Positions 43,297 through 56,499 of a DNA stretch of 64,000 bases are shown here, piece by piece (within the stretch, counting starts at the first letter, position 1; the number at the start of each line of letters is the position of its first letter). Source of the DNA: Strongylocentrotus droebachiensis (lineage: Eukaryota; Echinodermata; Echinoidea; Camarodonta; Strongylocentrotidae). Where the stretch lies: positions 32,394 through 96,393 of the forward strand of contig JAVYIG010007849.1 of assembly GCA_035222895.1 (NCBI GenBank). The letters run 5' to 3'. A program made the translations under genes and the position numbers. Under the pieces are notes generated by a model that worked only from the letters and a program-made list of their open reading frames with translations, was not told the DNA's origin and made no database searches.

Positions 43297-43355
<59 letters not shown>

Positions 43356-43385
43356 TGAGAGAGAGACAGAGAGAAAGAGAGAGGG
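43297..43385. repeat. (GA)n microsatellite
   Basis: Almost pure GA, about 90 bp. Confidence 0.97.
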
Positions 43386-43879
43386 GAATAAATAGAGAGG
43401 CATTCATGCAATCTTGGCAAAGAGTGCAAAAAGATATAGAGGGGAATACAAGAAAATATTCAGAAGAAATTCAAGAAAGCAGAGTACTTCAAAAATGTCC
43501 CTCCTCTAACTAGAGGTAAATCTCTCAAAACATCAACATTTTGCAGAACATGAATAAGATATCAACTACATGTATGCATTGCAAAATGATGCCCATTTCT
43601 AGTCCCAGTACTCCGAAACCGAATCCCCTTTCCAAGGAAGTAGATAAGACGGATAAAAGTTAACATGATATGCCCATGAGATTCAGATATTAGGCTTGCA
43701 TTCTGTTCTACTTCATGGTAGTATGTGACGCGTGATTGGACCAACATGATGGAAGAAATATATTAAAGGAAACGTATCAACATCAACATAATTACAACAT
43801 AATTCCCATATTTTTGGAAGAAATATTTTGATTGATTAAACAGCTTCATTGATTTTCTTAAAAAAAAACACAAATGTAG
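43386..43879. other. Intergenic, nothing recognised
   Basis: No feature supported. Confidence 0.4.
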
Positions 43880-44157
43880 TCATAGGACTGACTGATTATC
43901 AAGATATTTATGATTGGAATTTGATTTTCCCAACTGTTTTATACCACTACAGTCTATTGGGGAAAATGAGTATAGTAAAACCGGTCACTCAAAGATGTTT
44001 AATTTTTTGAGGCACTTCATGATCACTTGAAGTGCAATTTGTTTAGGGCTTCAACAGTAAACCATATCAAAGACACTGATAACATGTAGGGCCATGCATC
44101 TAAGACTTGAAAGGCAGGAAACGTTGTTTATAAACAATGCTTTTAAAAGCTTGTTTG
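43880..44157. mobile_element. Truncated family G copy
   Basis: Shares GATTATCAAGATATTTATGATTGG-type sequence, GTCACTCAAAGAT, AGGGCCATGCATCTAAGA and AACAATGCTTTTAA with 15868-16255. The left end is missing. Confidence 0.7.
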
Positions 44158-44639
44158 AACAACGAAATCCAAAATCAATTATCTTTTTAAATTTTAAGGT
44201 GATCCTTTAACTGCTGTAAAATGATATCCTGTATGGAATACACCTGCCCGTGGGAGCAATAAGATCAGGCACTTGTGAGAAACATTGCTATGTCAAGAAC
44301 ACAGGTGTAATGTAAACACACAGGGGTCGCTGTAAGGTCAAGGGGATGAATAGAGGTCAAAGGTCACCTCAGGTGTACTTGAATGTTGAGATGAATCAGA
44401 CCCAGTTCTGGCAAAATAAAGGAGTTAAAAGTAGTGTGGAAGTATGTAAAGTTCTCTCCTACGAAATCAGATGATAATAAGTTGATAGATCGGTACAAGG
44501 ATTGTTCAATTATAGTTTATTACCTACTGTAACATAAGGAAAAAAAGATATCTTGATGATTATGAATTTGAATAACACAGTGTACGTTGTCTATTCCTTT
44601 TTTTCAGAATCACACTGGGTTGCAGTCTTGGTCAATATG

Positions 44640-44667
44640 TCTTCTCTATCCCCACCCCCAAAAATAC

Positions 44668-44698
<31 letters not shown>

Positions 44699-45145
44699 AC
44701 TCATCCCTCTTCCTCTCGCAGTTGCCATCCTCCTCCTGTTATCACACCTGTTATCTCACTCTCCACCTCCCGTTCTGTCTCTGCATCTCTATCTCCCCAT
44801 TTTCCTTTCCTCTCCCTCCCTTCTTCTCTCTCTCTCTCTCTATCCCTTTATTACAAGGATACCCATCCTCTACATACAGCATCATCACCTTCTCCTCAGC
44901 TCCTATTTCCCGAGGGATACCCGTCCCAATTTGTAGAGATGATGTTGAGGTAAGAGTTCTCTTCCTCTTCCATCTTCTCTATAGTCTACCCCGCCCCCCC
45001 CCCCCTGTCTCTGTCTCTCTTTCCATTTTCCATATCTTCTCTCTACACATAGAGCATTAACTTCCTGTTCTACCCCTCCTCCTCATATCCTGGTTTCCAT
45101 TCCCTATCCTACATCTCCCCCACCCCTTCTCTCTCTTTCTCCCTG

Positions 45146-45185
<40 letters not shown>

Positions 45186-45860
45186 TCTCACGATCTCTCT
45201 GTCTCTACCTTTCTACCGTAATTCTTTCTACACATAGAGCATCATCTCCACCTCTGCATCTCCTGGTTTCCACTCCATATCCTTCATCTTCGCACTCCCT
45301 TCTCTCTCTCTCTCTCTCTCTCTCTTTCTAATTGCACAAGCATCAATCTTTACCACTCCCTTCTCATCGTTTCACCTTCTCTTTCTTCTCCTCTATATCT
45401 CCTGTCTTTCCTTCCCCCTTTGGATCATGCATGCTCTCCCTCTCTCTCTCTCTCTCTCTCTCTTGCTCCCTCTCTCTCTCTCTCTCTTGCTCTTTTCTCA
45501 TCTCTCTCTCTCTCTTGCTCTTTTCTCATCTCTCTCTCTCTCTCTAATTTCTCATCTCTCTCTCTCTCTCTCTCTGTTTCTCGCTCTTTTCTCATCTCTC
45601 CCTCTCTCTCGCTCTTTTCTCATCTCTCCTGTCACCATCCCCCTATCTTCTGATTTCCCTCGGGACACCCATCCCACTTTGTAGAGATGATGCAGAGGTG
45701 TCAGAGTGATGACTGGCGTACTATCGCCTTGGTAACCACCGGTAAACTTGATACCTCGCATGTAATAAGTGACCCAGAATGAACGATATGCGAATATATT
45801 AATATCCTACTTTTCTGTTATCATCTTTTATCTTTACTTTCTACCCCCCCCCCCCTTTTC
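44640..45860. repeat. CT-rich complex with recurring short blocks
   Basis: (CT)n tracts alternate with related ~60-bp blocks at about 44870, 45050 and 45230 (TACACATAGAGCATCA, ATCCTGGTTTCCA(T/C)TCC). A second pair at 44907-44942 and 45655-45695 shares CGTCCCA/CATCCCA followed by TTTGTAGAGATGATG. Confidence 0.7.
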
Positions 45861-46734
45861 TTTCTATCTCTCGCTCAATTTATACAATTAAATATGTGTG
45901 TAAGTATATTTCTAAATGGTAATAAGAGCCCACATATAAGAGATACATGAATACACAAATACCTGACTTGTGTTTTACCATCTTTTATTTTTCCTTTCCA
46001 TCTCTTCTGCTTACCTCTTTCACTCTCTCTTCCATAGGTGTAGGCCTAATTGTTTCTATTTTCTCTGTATCCACCAATAAAAGATCTTTGTCTAATATTC
46101 TGCTGTCCCTCTCTATCTCTCCCTCTTGCTGCTTCCCTCACACCTTCCATCCCTCCATCCCTGTCTCCACTTCACTTTGCCTCTTCTTCCTTCATCTAAT
46201 TTACAACCATCGATCATAAATGCAGAATTTCGTTATTATTTTTCTATTTTTAGAATAGACTTCTCAATTGATACAACCCTATATAATTCAAAAGAAACAA
46301 AAGGCTGAGGTAAAACATTAACAGCAATATTGTTAGTAACAATGAATAGGACAATAATACCTAAAATACATTCCTAATCATGTGAGGAAAACATACCGTG
46401 TTCAACATTAATCAAGATTGGGAAGCCCATAATTATTAAGAATGCCTTTTTACTGAAAATTGGTATAGCATCGCACAAGAGCATCCAAGCTGGGTATAGT
46501 GTATAGCACTACCATCTGTGATATCATGTATTATAACGGATGGATCCATTACTAGAGCGAGTCCATGCACCTTACAGGTGATCAATTACTATAAGGCAGT
46601 GACGTACTTACATCTGGGTATGAGAGCCCCCCCCAACCACCACCATGACACCAGGTGCTCTTAGAAAAAGAGAAATTTGATAACATTTATCCACTGTCAC
46701 TGTGATGAGGGATGCCTTCTGATTTGAGACTCTA
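45861..46734. other. Intergenic, nothing recognised
   Basis: Partly CT-rich (46110-46180). No feature supported. Confidence 0.4.
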
Positions 46735-47460
46735 ATGTTACCTGTCTCATCCCTTTCTTCTTCTTTCTCCATCTTATTCTCATTCTTCTCAACGTCCCCT
46801 TTTACTTCATTTTTTTCTTCTTTTTTAATTCTTATTCTCCTCCTCTACTTCCTTCCCTTCTCCATTTTCTTTGCCCTCTTCTCTGTCTGTTCTTCTTCTC
46901 CTTTTCCTTCTTTTTCTTTCTTGTTATCCTCCTCCTCCTCCATCTTCTTCTTCTCCTCTGTCTTCTGTCTTGTTCTCCGTCTTCTGTCTCCTTCTTCGTC
47001 ATCTTCTTCTTCTCCTTCTCCACCTTCTCTCAAAAAGTAGTAATGTCTTTCTCTTTAAACAGCTTTCTGTTCACTTTCAATAGATGCCTGCCTGAGATTT
47101 TGTTATGTTGTCCATCTCCATTTCCTTCTCCCTCTCTCTTCCACCCACTGTCTGTCTCTCTCTCTCATCCGCCTCATCTATGTCTGTCTATAGCTATCTC
47201 TCTTTCTTTCTCTCTCTGTTTTTTCTCTCTCTCTCTGTCTGTTTCTCTATCTCTCTCTCATCAACCATTATATCTGTCTGTCTAGCTATCTCTCTCTCTC
47301 TCTCTCTATCTGTCTCTCTCTCTCTCTCTTGTCCCTGCTTCCTCTCCACTCTCTCTCTCTCTGTTTATACATGTCCCCCTTCCATAGTCTCACGTTCTTT
47401 CTCTCTTTTCTTACCCTTCCCATCACATCTTACCCACACCCCTCCCATTACCTCACGCAG
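46735..47460. repeat. CT-rich low-complexity region
   Basis: Long polypyrimidine tracts, (CTTCTT)n then (CT)n and (TCTG)n. Confidence 0.85.
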
Positions 47461-48975
47461 ACAAAAATGCCCTTCGGAGGATGACTAAAGATCCTCAAGA
47501 AATGCGAGAAATATGAGAAAATGGGTTTGTGTGATTCAGAGAATGTGCCTGCGTTGAGAGATGCTCTTTACACTCACTTCAGCCGTCCGAACACTTTCAC
47601 TCTGCTCACCTCAAGAATATGTGGACTATAGTTGTTCAGCCATAAGGAAGAAAACAAAATGCAGGAGCAGCAAGGAATTCAGCCCTGCCCCCCCCCCCCC
47701 CCCCCCCTCCCTGCCCTTTGCATAAAACTTACCATCGATGCTATCCTTGTATTGCCATTAATGGTATACTATATACCATTGTGGCAACATCACTCAACAG
47801 CCAATCAAATCAAGGTTTACATGGAAGTTACCATTAAAGGCAAAGTAATATCCTCCAATGGTAAGTTTAACACAACATGGGCCTTGAGAGGCTAGCTCAA
47901 TAAAGATAAAATGGAACTCTGAAGAAAATTAACAAACTAACAAAGAAGAAAAAAATCATAAAATTGTCACAAGAAAATTTAAGTAACATATTTTCTACAG
48001 GGCTCGAAAACTAAAGAGAGCAAGATGGTATGCTGTTTGTTGATATAGTTTCAATCACTGTAAGAAAAAACATTTTCTTTGAAGGGAAATTGCAAGTACT
48101 TCATTTCTCTGAATTCTCTGAATTAGTCTGCTCTAACACCAGCAATTAATACACACACCAATATAAATTATTGGAACATTTGACACAAATTACTTTTTAC
48201 ATTCACGAGAAAAGGTGGTAGGTTTCAAATACATGTATTAGCTAAAGGCTTATATCCTTAAATACCATCAAGAGTATAATCTCTCTCAAATTCACCCCAT
48301 CCTTGAACTTGATAATGAAAAAATAAATTCTATTTTCCAGCAAAATCAAAGTCATATATTATGTCATAATTTGGAAGACTAAGTCTTCAATATTTAAAGA
48401 CATTGCCTTTATTATTTCAATACCGGTTAGTACTTATCTACATCTTTAATACATTTTTCTAAATCTGTTATCCTATTGCTGTGTGATGTTACCATTGTCA
48501 TTTTGTTTTATTGCTGTTAGATTTTGCTGTTTGTATTATAATGTAAATAAATATCTGATTACTTTCTAAAACAGACAATATCAGCCTTGAGCTGCATGCC
48601 ATGTTTTTTTTTTTAATAAACCAGTTCAAAAGTCTGAAGCAGTGCTCACTATTCAACTGTTGCACATGTGTATCTTATGAGTGTTTCACAATCCATTTCA
48701 TTAACATGCATTGCCAAGCGAGGGACATTGATTTTTGTCTACCAACTGGTGAGGGGGGAGGGGCATTTCTTACTGTCGTGTTGCAGACAGTCATCGTCAT
48801 CGTGAGTCACTCTAAGGATTCTCTCCTTCGTTATACTGTTAAAGAGCTCATGTCATGTTTAATTTGCCTGCTAAACTAAACCAGGTTTAACTCTAGTATA
48901 AATTTAATTAATCCTTATTTTTTATCTCCATGCTCAAAATGTACATTTTTTCCTTTTCTTTGCTCCGTCCTCCCC
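47461..48975. other. Intergenic, nothing recognised
   Basis: Poly-C at 47687-47707. No exon could be supported. Confidence 0.4.
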
Positions 48976-48977
48976 CT

Positions 48978-49014
<37 letters not shown>

Positions 49015-49076
49015 CTATCTTTCTCTCTCTCTCTCTCTCTCTCTCTTTTCTCTCTCTCTTTTCTCTCTCTCCCTTT
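48976..49076. repeat. (CT)n microsatellite
   Basis: About 100 bp of CT with minor interruptions. Confidence 0.95.
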
Positions 49077-49101
49077 GCCTAACAACAAAGCCCTGCATCA
49101 C

Positions 49102-49641
49102 TTAAAGGTACTATGTCCCTTTTGCAGCCAACATCAAATTCTGTAGAACTTTGCAGGAATTATGAATATATCATGTATGTCCTATCTGTGAAATTTAAAC
49201 GTTAGCAGTGTCCTCATATTCAAATTATGCAAGGAAACCCGTTTACTTGCTAGACTTCACTGTCAGACACTATTAAGTGACTGACTGGCTTTTTTTCTTC
49301 TTTGGTAATAACATACATGAAAAGAGTTGTAAAGGGTACATGAGCATTTGTCTACATCAATAACCCACTTCTTGTGATGGCCAAGATTAAACTGATTGAA
49401 TCTTTGCGCAGCATAAAACGTATGACCATTCGGTACAATTGTCTGAAAATCAAGACTATTACTTTTGGGCTCTATAGCCCTAAAGTCGATTTGACAACTA
49501 ATAGTCATTATTTTCCCACTTGAAGACATTTTCAAGCCCCACCTTTTTTAGGGAAGTTCTAAATAAGTATTATCTTTCAAATGCAGTTGGAATTTAACTT
49601 TTTCATTTTTTTGGCCTGCAAATGGGACATAGTACCTTTAA
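49102..49641. mobile_element. 540-bp TTAA-flanked element
   Basis: TTAA-AGGTACTATGTCCC at the left and GGGACATAGTACCT-TTAA at the right, with the arms continuing as TTTTGCAG / CTGCAAAT. A 90-codon minus frame inside has no recognisable motif. Single copy in this window. Confidence 0.82.
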
Positions 49642-50320
49642 AGGAGAAGACTACCCTAATAATTTACTGTTTTTTTGTACAGATTTACCATAATAATGTA
49701 CTTCCAAATTGTGATCTAGTATAGTAACCCATGCATTAATCTTAACCAGTAGAACCATTTACCATAATACATTTACTAAATTTTGCGATTGAATAAAAGG
49801 CCATAATAATCCCTGCATACAATAAAACCAGTACAACAGCATACCACAATTCCAAACTGTGTTATAGCTAGCACAACTTGTGCATCATATTAAACTAGTA
49901 AATCCACTTACCATAATATGATTTCAAACTGTGTCTTAAAATAATCCTTGTATTCCTCTGCAACTCACAGACACAGCTCCCGCATCAAATCAAATACCTC
50001 CTCTTGTGGAACATCTACCTGTCTCAGCCTCTACTCCTCTCAGATAACCTAACCCAGCAAGTAGCAACCACAGTTCTCTCCAATCTCCTGCTCACAAGCC
50101 CTCATCCGTTCACTGCTGCTGCTGCGCACTCCTTGTTGCCAGCAGTGGTTAGGAGCGATGTACCTACGTACGCTCTGTGACACTATGTAATGCTATAATG
50201 CTATTACCCCTTATACTACCAGCTACTTGCTGTATTGGCTGAGTGCACAGTGTGCGCTGTCTAGCTAGTCTCCTTCCCAGTATGCAGCTGTTTTATCTTC
50301 ATAGACTTACTTCAGGAGTT
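49642..50320. other. Intergenic; GC-balanced block 49970-50280
   Basis: 49970-50280 is more GC-rich and repeat-free. It could be a regulatory or untranslated exon sequence, but there is no positive evidence. Confidence 0.3.
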
Positions 50321-50694
50321 TTGTTCTCTTTCTCTCTCTCCCATCTCTCTATATCTCTCTCTACCTCTGTCTGTCTCTCTCTCTCTCTCTATCTCTCTCT
50401 TTCCATCTCTCTCTCTGTCTGTTGTCTGTAAATGGTTTCCCTGTTCATGTCAGACGAGCAGATGAAATTCATGCCCATTATGTAGCCTTGTAGTCTACAG
50501 CCTCCATATTTTCATATTTTTGTTTTTTCCAGTACCCTTTCTCTCTCTCTCTCTCTCTCTCTCCATCTCTTTCTCTTTCTCTCTTTGTTCCTTTCTCTTT
50601 CTCTGTTTTTCTTTCTATTTCTATCTTATCCTTTTCTTCTCTGTCTGTCAGTCTGTCTATTTTTCTCTCTTTCTCTCTCTCCCCCCTCTCTCCT

Positions 50695-50737
<43 letters not shown>

Positions 50738-50755
50738 CTCTCTCTCTTTCTTATT
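50320..50755. repeat. CT-rich region
   Basis: Three (CT)n clusters separated by unique sequence at 50425-50535. Confidence 0.88.
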
Positions 50756-51333
50756 TTGGCTCAAAACAATTAGCCTACATGTAATATGTCTGTCTCTATC
50801 TAGACTGCTTCACAATCATATCTTATACCAAACAAAATATTAAAATGGGCTAATACATGTATCTATTAATATTGATAATGTGCCCTAAAGCCTACGCTTC
50901 ATTAGGTCCGTGGGAACATAGCACAGACCGAGACTTGAATCTGCGATCTATACATTTACTCAATGGGTGAAATGAACCTTGAAATCATGTACAATGTTCA
51001 ATCATTTTACACAATCATAATGGGGAGAAATGCTTCAGAGATCTGCAATGTACACAGAGACACAGATCATGAATCTATTTATATTGGTACATTGCAGAAT
51101 CCTGTGTATTTGAACTTGTGAAGACAGATAGGCTTAAAAGGGACTTGTATACAGACAGAGAAAGAGGGTAGAGTGTGGTATGAAAATCAACATTCAGGAC
51201 AATGTTTGGATATTTACATAATATTACAGGGGAAATGCCAGAGAGACCTATTATGTACACAGTATACATAAATGCACATAAATTTGTGTCTGCTTTACCA
51301 GGGAGCATGACTCCTGTGCAGTACCGGTACATT
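50756..51333. other. Intergenic, nothing recognised
   Basis: No feature supported. Confidence 0.4.
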
Positions 51334-51480
51334 TTAAAGCCCCACTGCACTACCTATAGCTACTTGCGCCCTCTATATAGAAAATAATGCCTAATATTGG
51401 TGACCATTGTTATTTGAGAGCTGATTTGATGAGATAACCACCTGTCAGTGACCTTGCAGTGTGGTCCAATCCCTCCTGTT
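51334..51480. mobile_element. Truncated family E copy
   Basis: TTAA-AGCCCCACTGCACTACC start, CACCTGTCAGTGACCTTGCA block, and loss of the far end after CCAATCCCTCCTG. Confidence 0.72.
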
Positions 51481-51669
51481 CACAAGTATTGGTGGGTTGT
51501 GTATGTTACATTCATCAGAGGGATCCATTTTAATTAGTGGATAAAGCAGTCCTGAAACTAGTCCTAGACCTATTTAAGAGGGACTTACAGGTCCTACTGT
51601 ACATACACAAAGAGTTAATGTAAGTACAGATTTAGGTTTAATAAGTAGTTACAGCTGCCAGTTGTAATA

Positions 51670-52207
51670 CAGTCAAACCTGCTTTAATGACCACCTGTCT
51701 ACAAAGACCACCTGTCTACAAAGGCCACAGTTGTTGTTTCCCTTGAAAAAGGTTTCTCATTGAATCATGTACCAAAGGTACCTGTCTGCAAAGACCACCT
51801 GTCTACAAAAGCAACATTTGTTGTTTCCCTTGCAAAAGGTTTCTCATTGAATCATGTACCAAAGGAACCTGTCTACAAAGACCATCTGTCTACAAAGACC
51901 ACTTTTTTGTTTCCCATGAAAAAGGTTTCTCATTGAATCATGTACCAAAGGAACTTGTCTACAAAGACCATCTGTCTACAAAGACCACTTTTTTGTTTCC
52001 CTTGAAAAAGGTTTCTCATTGAATCATGTACCAAAGGAACTTGTCTACAAAGACCATCTGTCTACAAAGACCACTTTTTTGTTTCCCATGAAAAAGGTTT
52101 CTCATTGAATCATGTACCAAAGGAACCTGTCTACAAAGACCATCTGTCTATAAAGGCCACTTTTTGTGTTTCCCTTGAACGGTCATTATTGACAGGTTCG
52201 ACTGTAT
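51670..52207. mobile_element. GTCAAACCTG element with internal ~88-bp tandem array
   Basis: Outer ends TACAGTCAAACCTGCTTTAA and GACAGGTTCGACTGTATA. Inside, five to six units of about 88 bp repeat GGTTTCTCATTGAATCATGT, ACCAAAGGAACCTGTCTAC and AAAGACCATCTGTCTAC. Confidence 0.87.
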
Positions 52208-52935
52208 ATACATTCTGTCAATAGACTACACTCCCTTTGATACGGGAGTCTTTGATATGAGGCTTATATCTGCATTTGGGCCTATAACATAAAACACTGT
52301 GTGAGGCATTGAACTATGAAGACACATCTCAGAAGCATTAGAAGGCTAGCTGTACAGACAAAAGTACACATTAAAATAGAAAGTAATTTGTTTCTTCAAG
52401 ACTCTGGCCAGCTGCATCAAAGTGGAGAAGGAAAAACAGACCGTCAATATCCGAGAAGTGAAATCTCATTTTGGGTGAATTACAACTAATGACATTTAAA
52501 GAAGGGAAACCAATTTGAGGTTGTGTTTTGTTATAGATCCACTGTCCAGTTATCACTCTCACTAGCTTGAAAAATATAGGACAGATGGACTTAGTCTTCG
52601 AATGCAGACCCCAAAGGGAAGTTGATGAAAATGAGAATATGTATTTTTTGTTTAATTGTAGAAAAATCCAAGGCTTGATTGCAAATGTCTGGTAGAAACA
52701 AGGTACCTAGCAAGCAAGCAAGCAATACAAGGCTACAAATTGACTCTAAATTTGTTTTATTTTGTTTTTGTTTTTTTATTTGTTCTGATTTGTTTTGTCT
52801 TCAGCAAACTCTTCTTTCATCTTCTACATTATGCACCAATTGGTGGAAGGATTGCTTTGTGCAACAATGGCTTTGCAAATAACTCATCTGCAGTCTTGAG
52901 TAGTTCATAATTGAGAGACCAATGGTGAGACTGTG
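52208..52935. other. Intergenic, nothing recognised
   Basis: No feature supported. Confidence 0.4.
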
Positions 52936-53308
52936 GGCGCGTTCATGCTTGATTTTGAAGGTAGAATGAGCGATCTGAAACGCTCATCGTAAACGCTCAT
53001 CGTGATCGCAGTTCCACGGTGTACTGTTCATGCTTACTTCTCTGGCTCATCCAGGCAATTCACCTTGTGTGGCCTTGTGTGACCTTCACTGTGCATGCTA
53101 CGTAGACCCACTAGAGGTCAGTGCGTTGACCCCATTTAAACGCGTTTACAAATTGTAAACGCATCTTTTTGTGAGTTTACGATGGGCGATCGTGATCGCC
53201 GTTTTTTCGGTGATTCTACAAAAGTAAGCTAAGACGCAACCGTGTTTTAAACTAAACGCGTAATAGATGCCTGATTCTGGCCAGAAAAAGTGAAGCATGA
53301 ACACGCCC
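52936..53308. mobile_element. Palindromic MITE, GGGCGCGTTCATGC ends
   Basis: Left GGGCGCGTTCATGCTT, right AAGCATGAACACGCCC. Inner motifs GATCGTGATCGC occur inverted. Related in design to 38062-38304. Confidence 0.82.
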
Positions 53309-53766
53309 TGTATCCACAAGAAGTATAATAACAAACAAAAGAGAAGAGGTGCAGAGATGCAGGAAGGTATTTAATAAATATAATAAATCAAATAATAACC
53401 AGGAATGCAAATAAAAGAAGGAAGGAAATTATAAATATTCAAGAGGATGTTTTCATGGAAAGGGTAGGAAATGCTTAAAAATATAGTCAACTGCTCATAC
53501 GCAATCTATATATGCACATGTACCAGTCCACATACTTCACATAATAGTCCTATGTGCAAATATTCTTTGCATTGATGTAAATTATGAAGTATATATGCCA
53601 CCCCCAAACTTCCCTATCCCCCTCACCATTATAAATTCATGTATCACATCATGAGTTTATAAGCTTGCATTAAAATATACTCTCTTTTCCCTTGTGGTGT
53701 ATATAAAAAAAAATTCTCTGTTACAATGCAATGCTGTATAGCCGTTTCTAATATTGGTAGTTCTTA

Positions 53767-54150
53767 TTAAAGGCATCGTTTAACTATGTTAAATCTGAGA
53801 TGCACGGCCCTACGTGTTTTCAGTGTCTGTGATATGGTGTAATATTGAAGCCCTAAAAAAGTGCACTCCAAAATGAGCATGAAGTGCCTCAAAAAAGTAA
53901 AAATCTTTGAATGACCGGTTTTACCTTACTCATTTTCCCCAATAGACTACAGTGTTATAAAAACCGTTAGGAAAACAAAAAATGGAATGTGGATTTCCAA
54001 TCATAAATATCTTGATAATCAGACAGGCGATCGGCTTGTAAAAGTCATTGGATTTCTGACTGACCTAATGGTTTATAATTTTGATTGCAGTATGAGCTAA
54101 ATCCAGGAAATTGTTTCAGAATCTGAGGCAAAGTTACAGGATCCCTTTAA
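53767..54150. mobile_element. TTAA-flanked element, family G copy 2
   Basis: TTAA-AGGCATCGTTTAAC to CAGGATCCCT-TTAA; inverted match of 15868-16255. Confidence 0.83.
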
Positions 54151-54451
54151 AGATCCATTAACATGGGGTCTGTTCCTAAGACTAAGAGAGCTGAAGATAT
54201 GCTTTATTTCACTTTCACCTCCCATTGTGACATCATTGAAGAGTGTCATGTTGTTCCCATAGTAACATCTGTCCGAGTTTATTACATGTGAAGAAAATCA
54301 ACCCCTTCTGTGACACGAGGATTCAGAACAATTATCCTAAAGTAACTCTCAAGAGTCAAATTTCACAGCTTTTAAAAGTCTTTGTCTCATTGTTATATTC
54401 AACTTTGGATACATGCACCCTTCAAGGAAACAGTTGTAACAGTGATTCTAG

Positions 54452-55228
54452 TTAAAGGTAAAGACCAGTCTTGGAAACGCCCCCCCCCCCCCCCCTCAAA
54501 AAATGAAATGGAAGCTCTTATTACTAATCATGTGAAAGAATATGTTTTGACTAATACGTGATCATAATAATTGATATAATCGGTTAATTAGTATATATAT
54601 TTGGACCTGAAAGATATCGCGCAAGTGTCCAGACGTGTCGCATAGTCCCATATCTTTCTGTGTACAGTGATTGTAACCTTATCAAGACTGGGCCATATTT
54701 CTTATCGTTTTGATGATTCCAGAACCTTGCAGTACACACTAATACTTAAAGAGAAGGTTGAGTTCTGGGAAGAGGTTAACAATAATTTGTGAGCGTTACT
54801 CATTCTTATTATGCAAGTGTGGAAGAACATCAGATAAGACATGTTCCCTGAAAAGCATGGCTCTTCAAATGCCTTCATATTCTAAATATGCATGTAACAT
54901 CGTAAAAATCGGGGGGCCGGCTTTTTACGCCACATGTTCGTGTAGTCCCATATACATCTTTCTGTGTACAGTGTTTGTAACTTTACCAAGACTTGGCCAA
55001 ATTTCTTATAATTTTGATGATTCCAGAACCTTGCAATACACACAAATTCTTATATGCTAGATGATCAACCTTTTCTGGTCGGTTCCACACCGTTTCTTTC
55101 ACAATGCAATCGCATGACCAGAACTCAACTTCATCTTTAATTTGCTAGATGATCAACCTTTTCTGATCGATTCCACAACGTTTCTTTCACAATACAATCG
55201 CATGACTAGAACTGATCTTTATCTTTAA
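54452..55228. mobile_element. Family C element carrying a nested family D element
   Basis: The outer element starts TTAA-AGGTAAAGACCAG and resumes after 55140 with TGCTAGATGATCAACC, ending GATCTTTATCT-TTAA. The nested element occupies 54746-55140. Confidence 0.82.
54746..55140. mobile_element. Nested TTAA element, family D
   Basis: TTAA-AGAGAAGGTTGAGTTCTGG to CCAGAACTCAACTTCATCT-TTAA, inserted into family C sequence. Confidence 0.83.
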
Positions 55229-56070
55229 CTTAAGAACAAAAGACATTTTACTTCTAAACCTTCATGTAATTATAATGGAACAGAAATAGTGTTGGACAGG
55301 ATTTCCTGCTCCAGCCCAGTGTTTGGAAGGGATTCAAAATCCATTCCTTTGCTCTTGTTCCTCCCAAAGTTAGAAATTAACTTTTACTTCCTTCTTGTTA
55401 TGATTGCGCTTCCAAAATGTAATGTACTTCATGAAACAGTAGAGACAAAATAACTGTAGGTATGAGGCAGGAAACCATGGTAACAAGAAAATGTGCCACA
55501 AAAATCTAACATGAAACCATGTGCTTCACCGTTCTCCATCTTATAAATGCACTGGCAGGTGCAGCTGGCACTTAACACACACAGTTAACAAAAACAATTA
55601 TTTACAACTTTATACCAAGCTTTGTAATTTCATTCCAAAAAAAAAAAAATTGACCCAATTACGGTTTCTTGAGAATGTTGGGGAGAAATGATGCTATACA
55701 TGTTTACTAGCAGGCTGCAATAGACCCATTGCACATGTACCTGTGCAAACACACCTTTAAATCTTACATGAACGCAACCACCTTGGTGCAGACATTAACC
55801 AATGACTTGTCATACTTTTGATTTGTGATGAAAATTCATATTGTTCTACCAACATAAAAGATCATTTTGAGAGTAGCACCCCAGGGGATAATACATTTAG
55901 CTGTGGGGATAGTGACATAAAAAATTGTTCCTATAAGCTTTCAGCTTTTTCTCATCATAATTAAAATATGAGACCATTTGCAATCTCTTTTATTTTGCAA
56001 GGAACATCCCTATGAAGATATTCTTCCCGATGAGAACTCATCTTTCATCTTTCCATAAACACATTCTTCA
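55229..56070. other. Intergenic, nothing recognised
   Basis: No feature supported. Confidence 0.4.
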
Positions 56071-56447
56071 CAAGAGAAGGTAGAGTTTCTGGGAGAGGTG
56101 AAAAATAATTGTTAAGCGTTATCATTGTTATTATGCAAGTGTGGAAGAACATCAGAGAAAAAAAAGTTCCCTGAAAAGCATGGCTCTTCAAATGTCTTTA
56201 TGATCTGAATATGACGAGTAGCAGCTCAGAACTGAGGCCTGATTTGTATGCCACATGTTCATGAAGTCCCATAAACATCTTTCTGTGTACAGTGCTTGTT
56301 ACTTTACCAAGACTGGGCCAAATTTATTATCATTTACAATGTAGATGACTCCACAACCTCGCAGTACATGATCTACTTTTTCTGATCGATTCCACACTGT
56401 CTCTTTCACAATGCAACCGCATGACCAGAACTCAACTTTCTCTTTAA
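56071..56447. mobile_element. Family D copy
   Basis: GAGAAGGTAGAGTTTCTGGG to CAGAACTCAACTTTCTCTTTAA. Confidence 0.75.
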
Positions 56448-56499
56448 CTCAACAAAGTCCAAGGAGCACAAACTGACAATGGGCCTCGATCATTTTTAA

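Noticed and set aside
49263-49535. 90-residue frame inside the 49102 TTAA element as a transposase
   Set aside because: Too short and lacks any DDE or zinc-finger pattern; likely chance.
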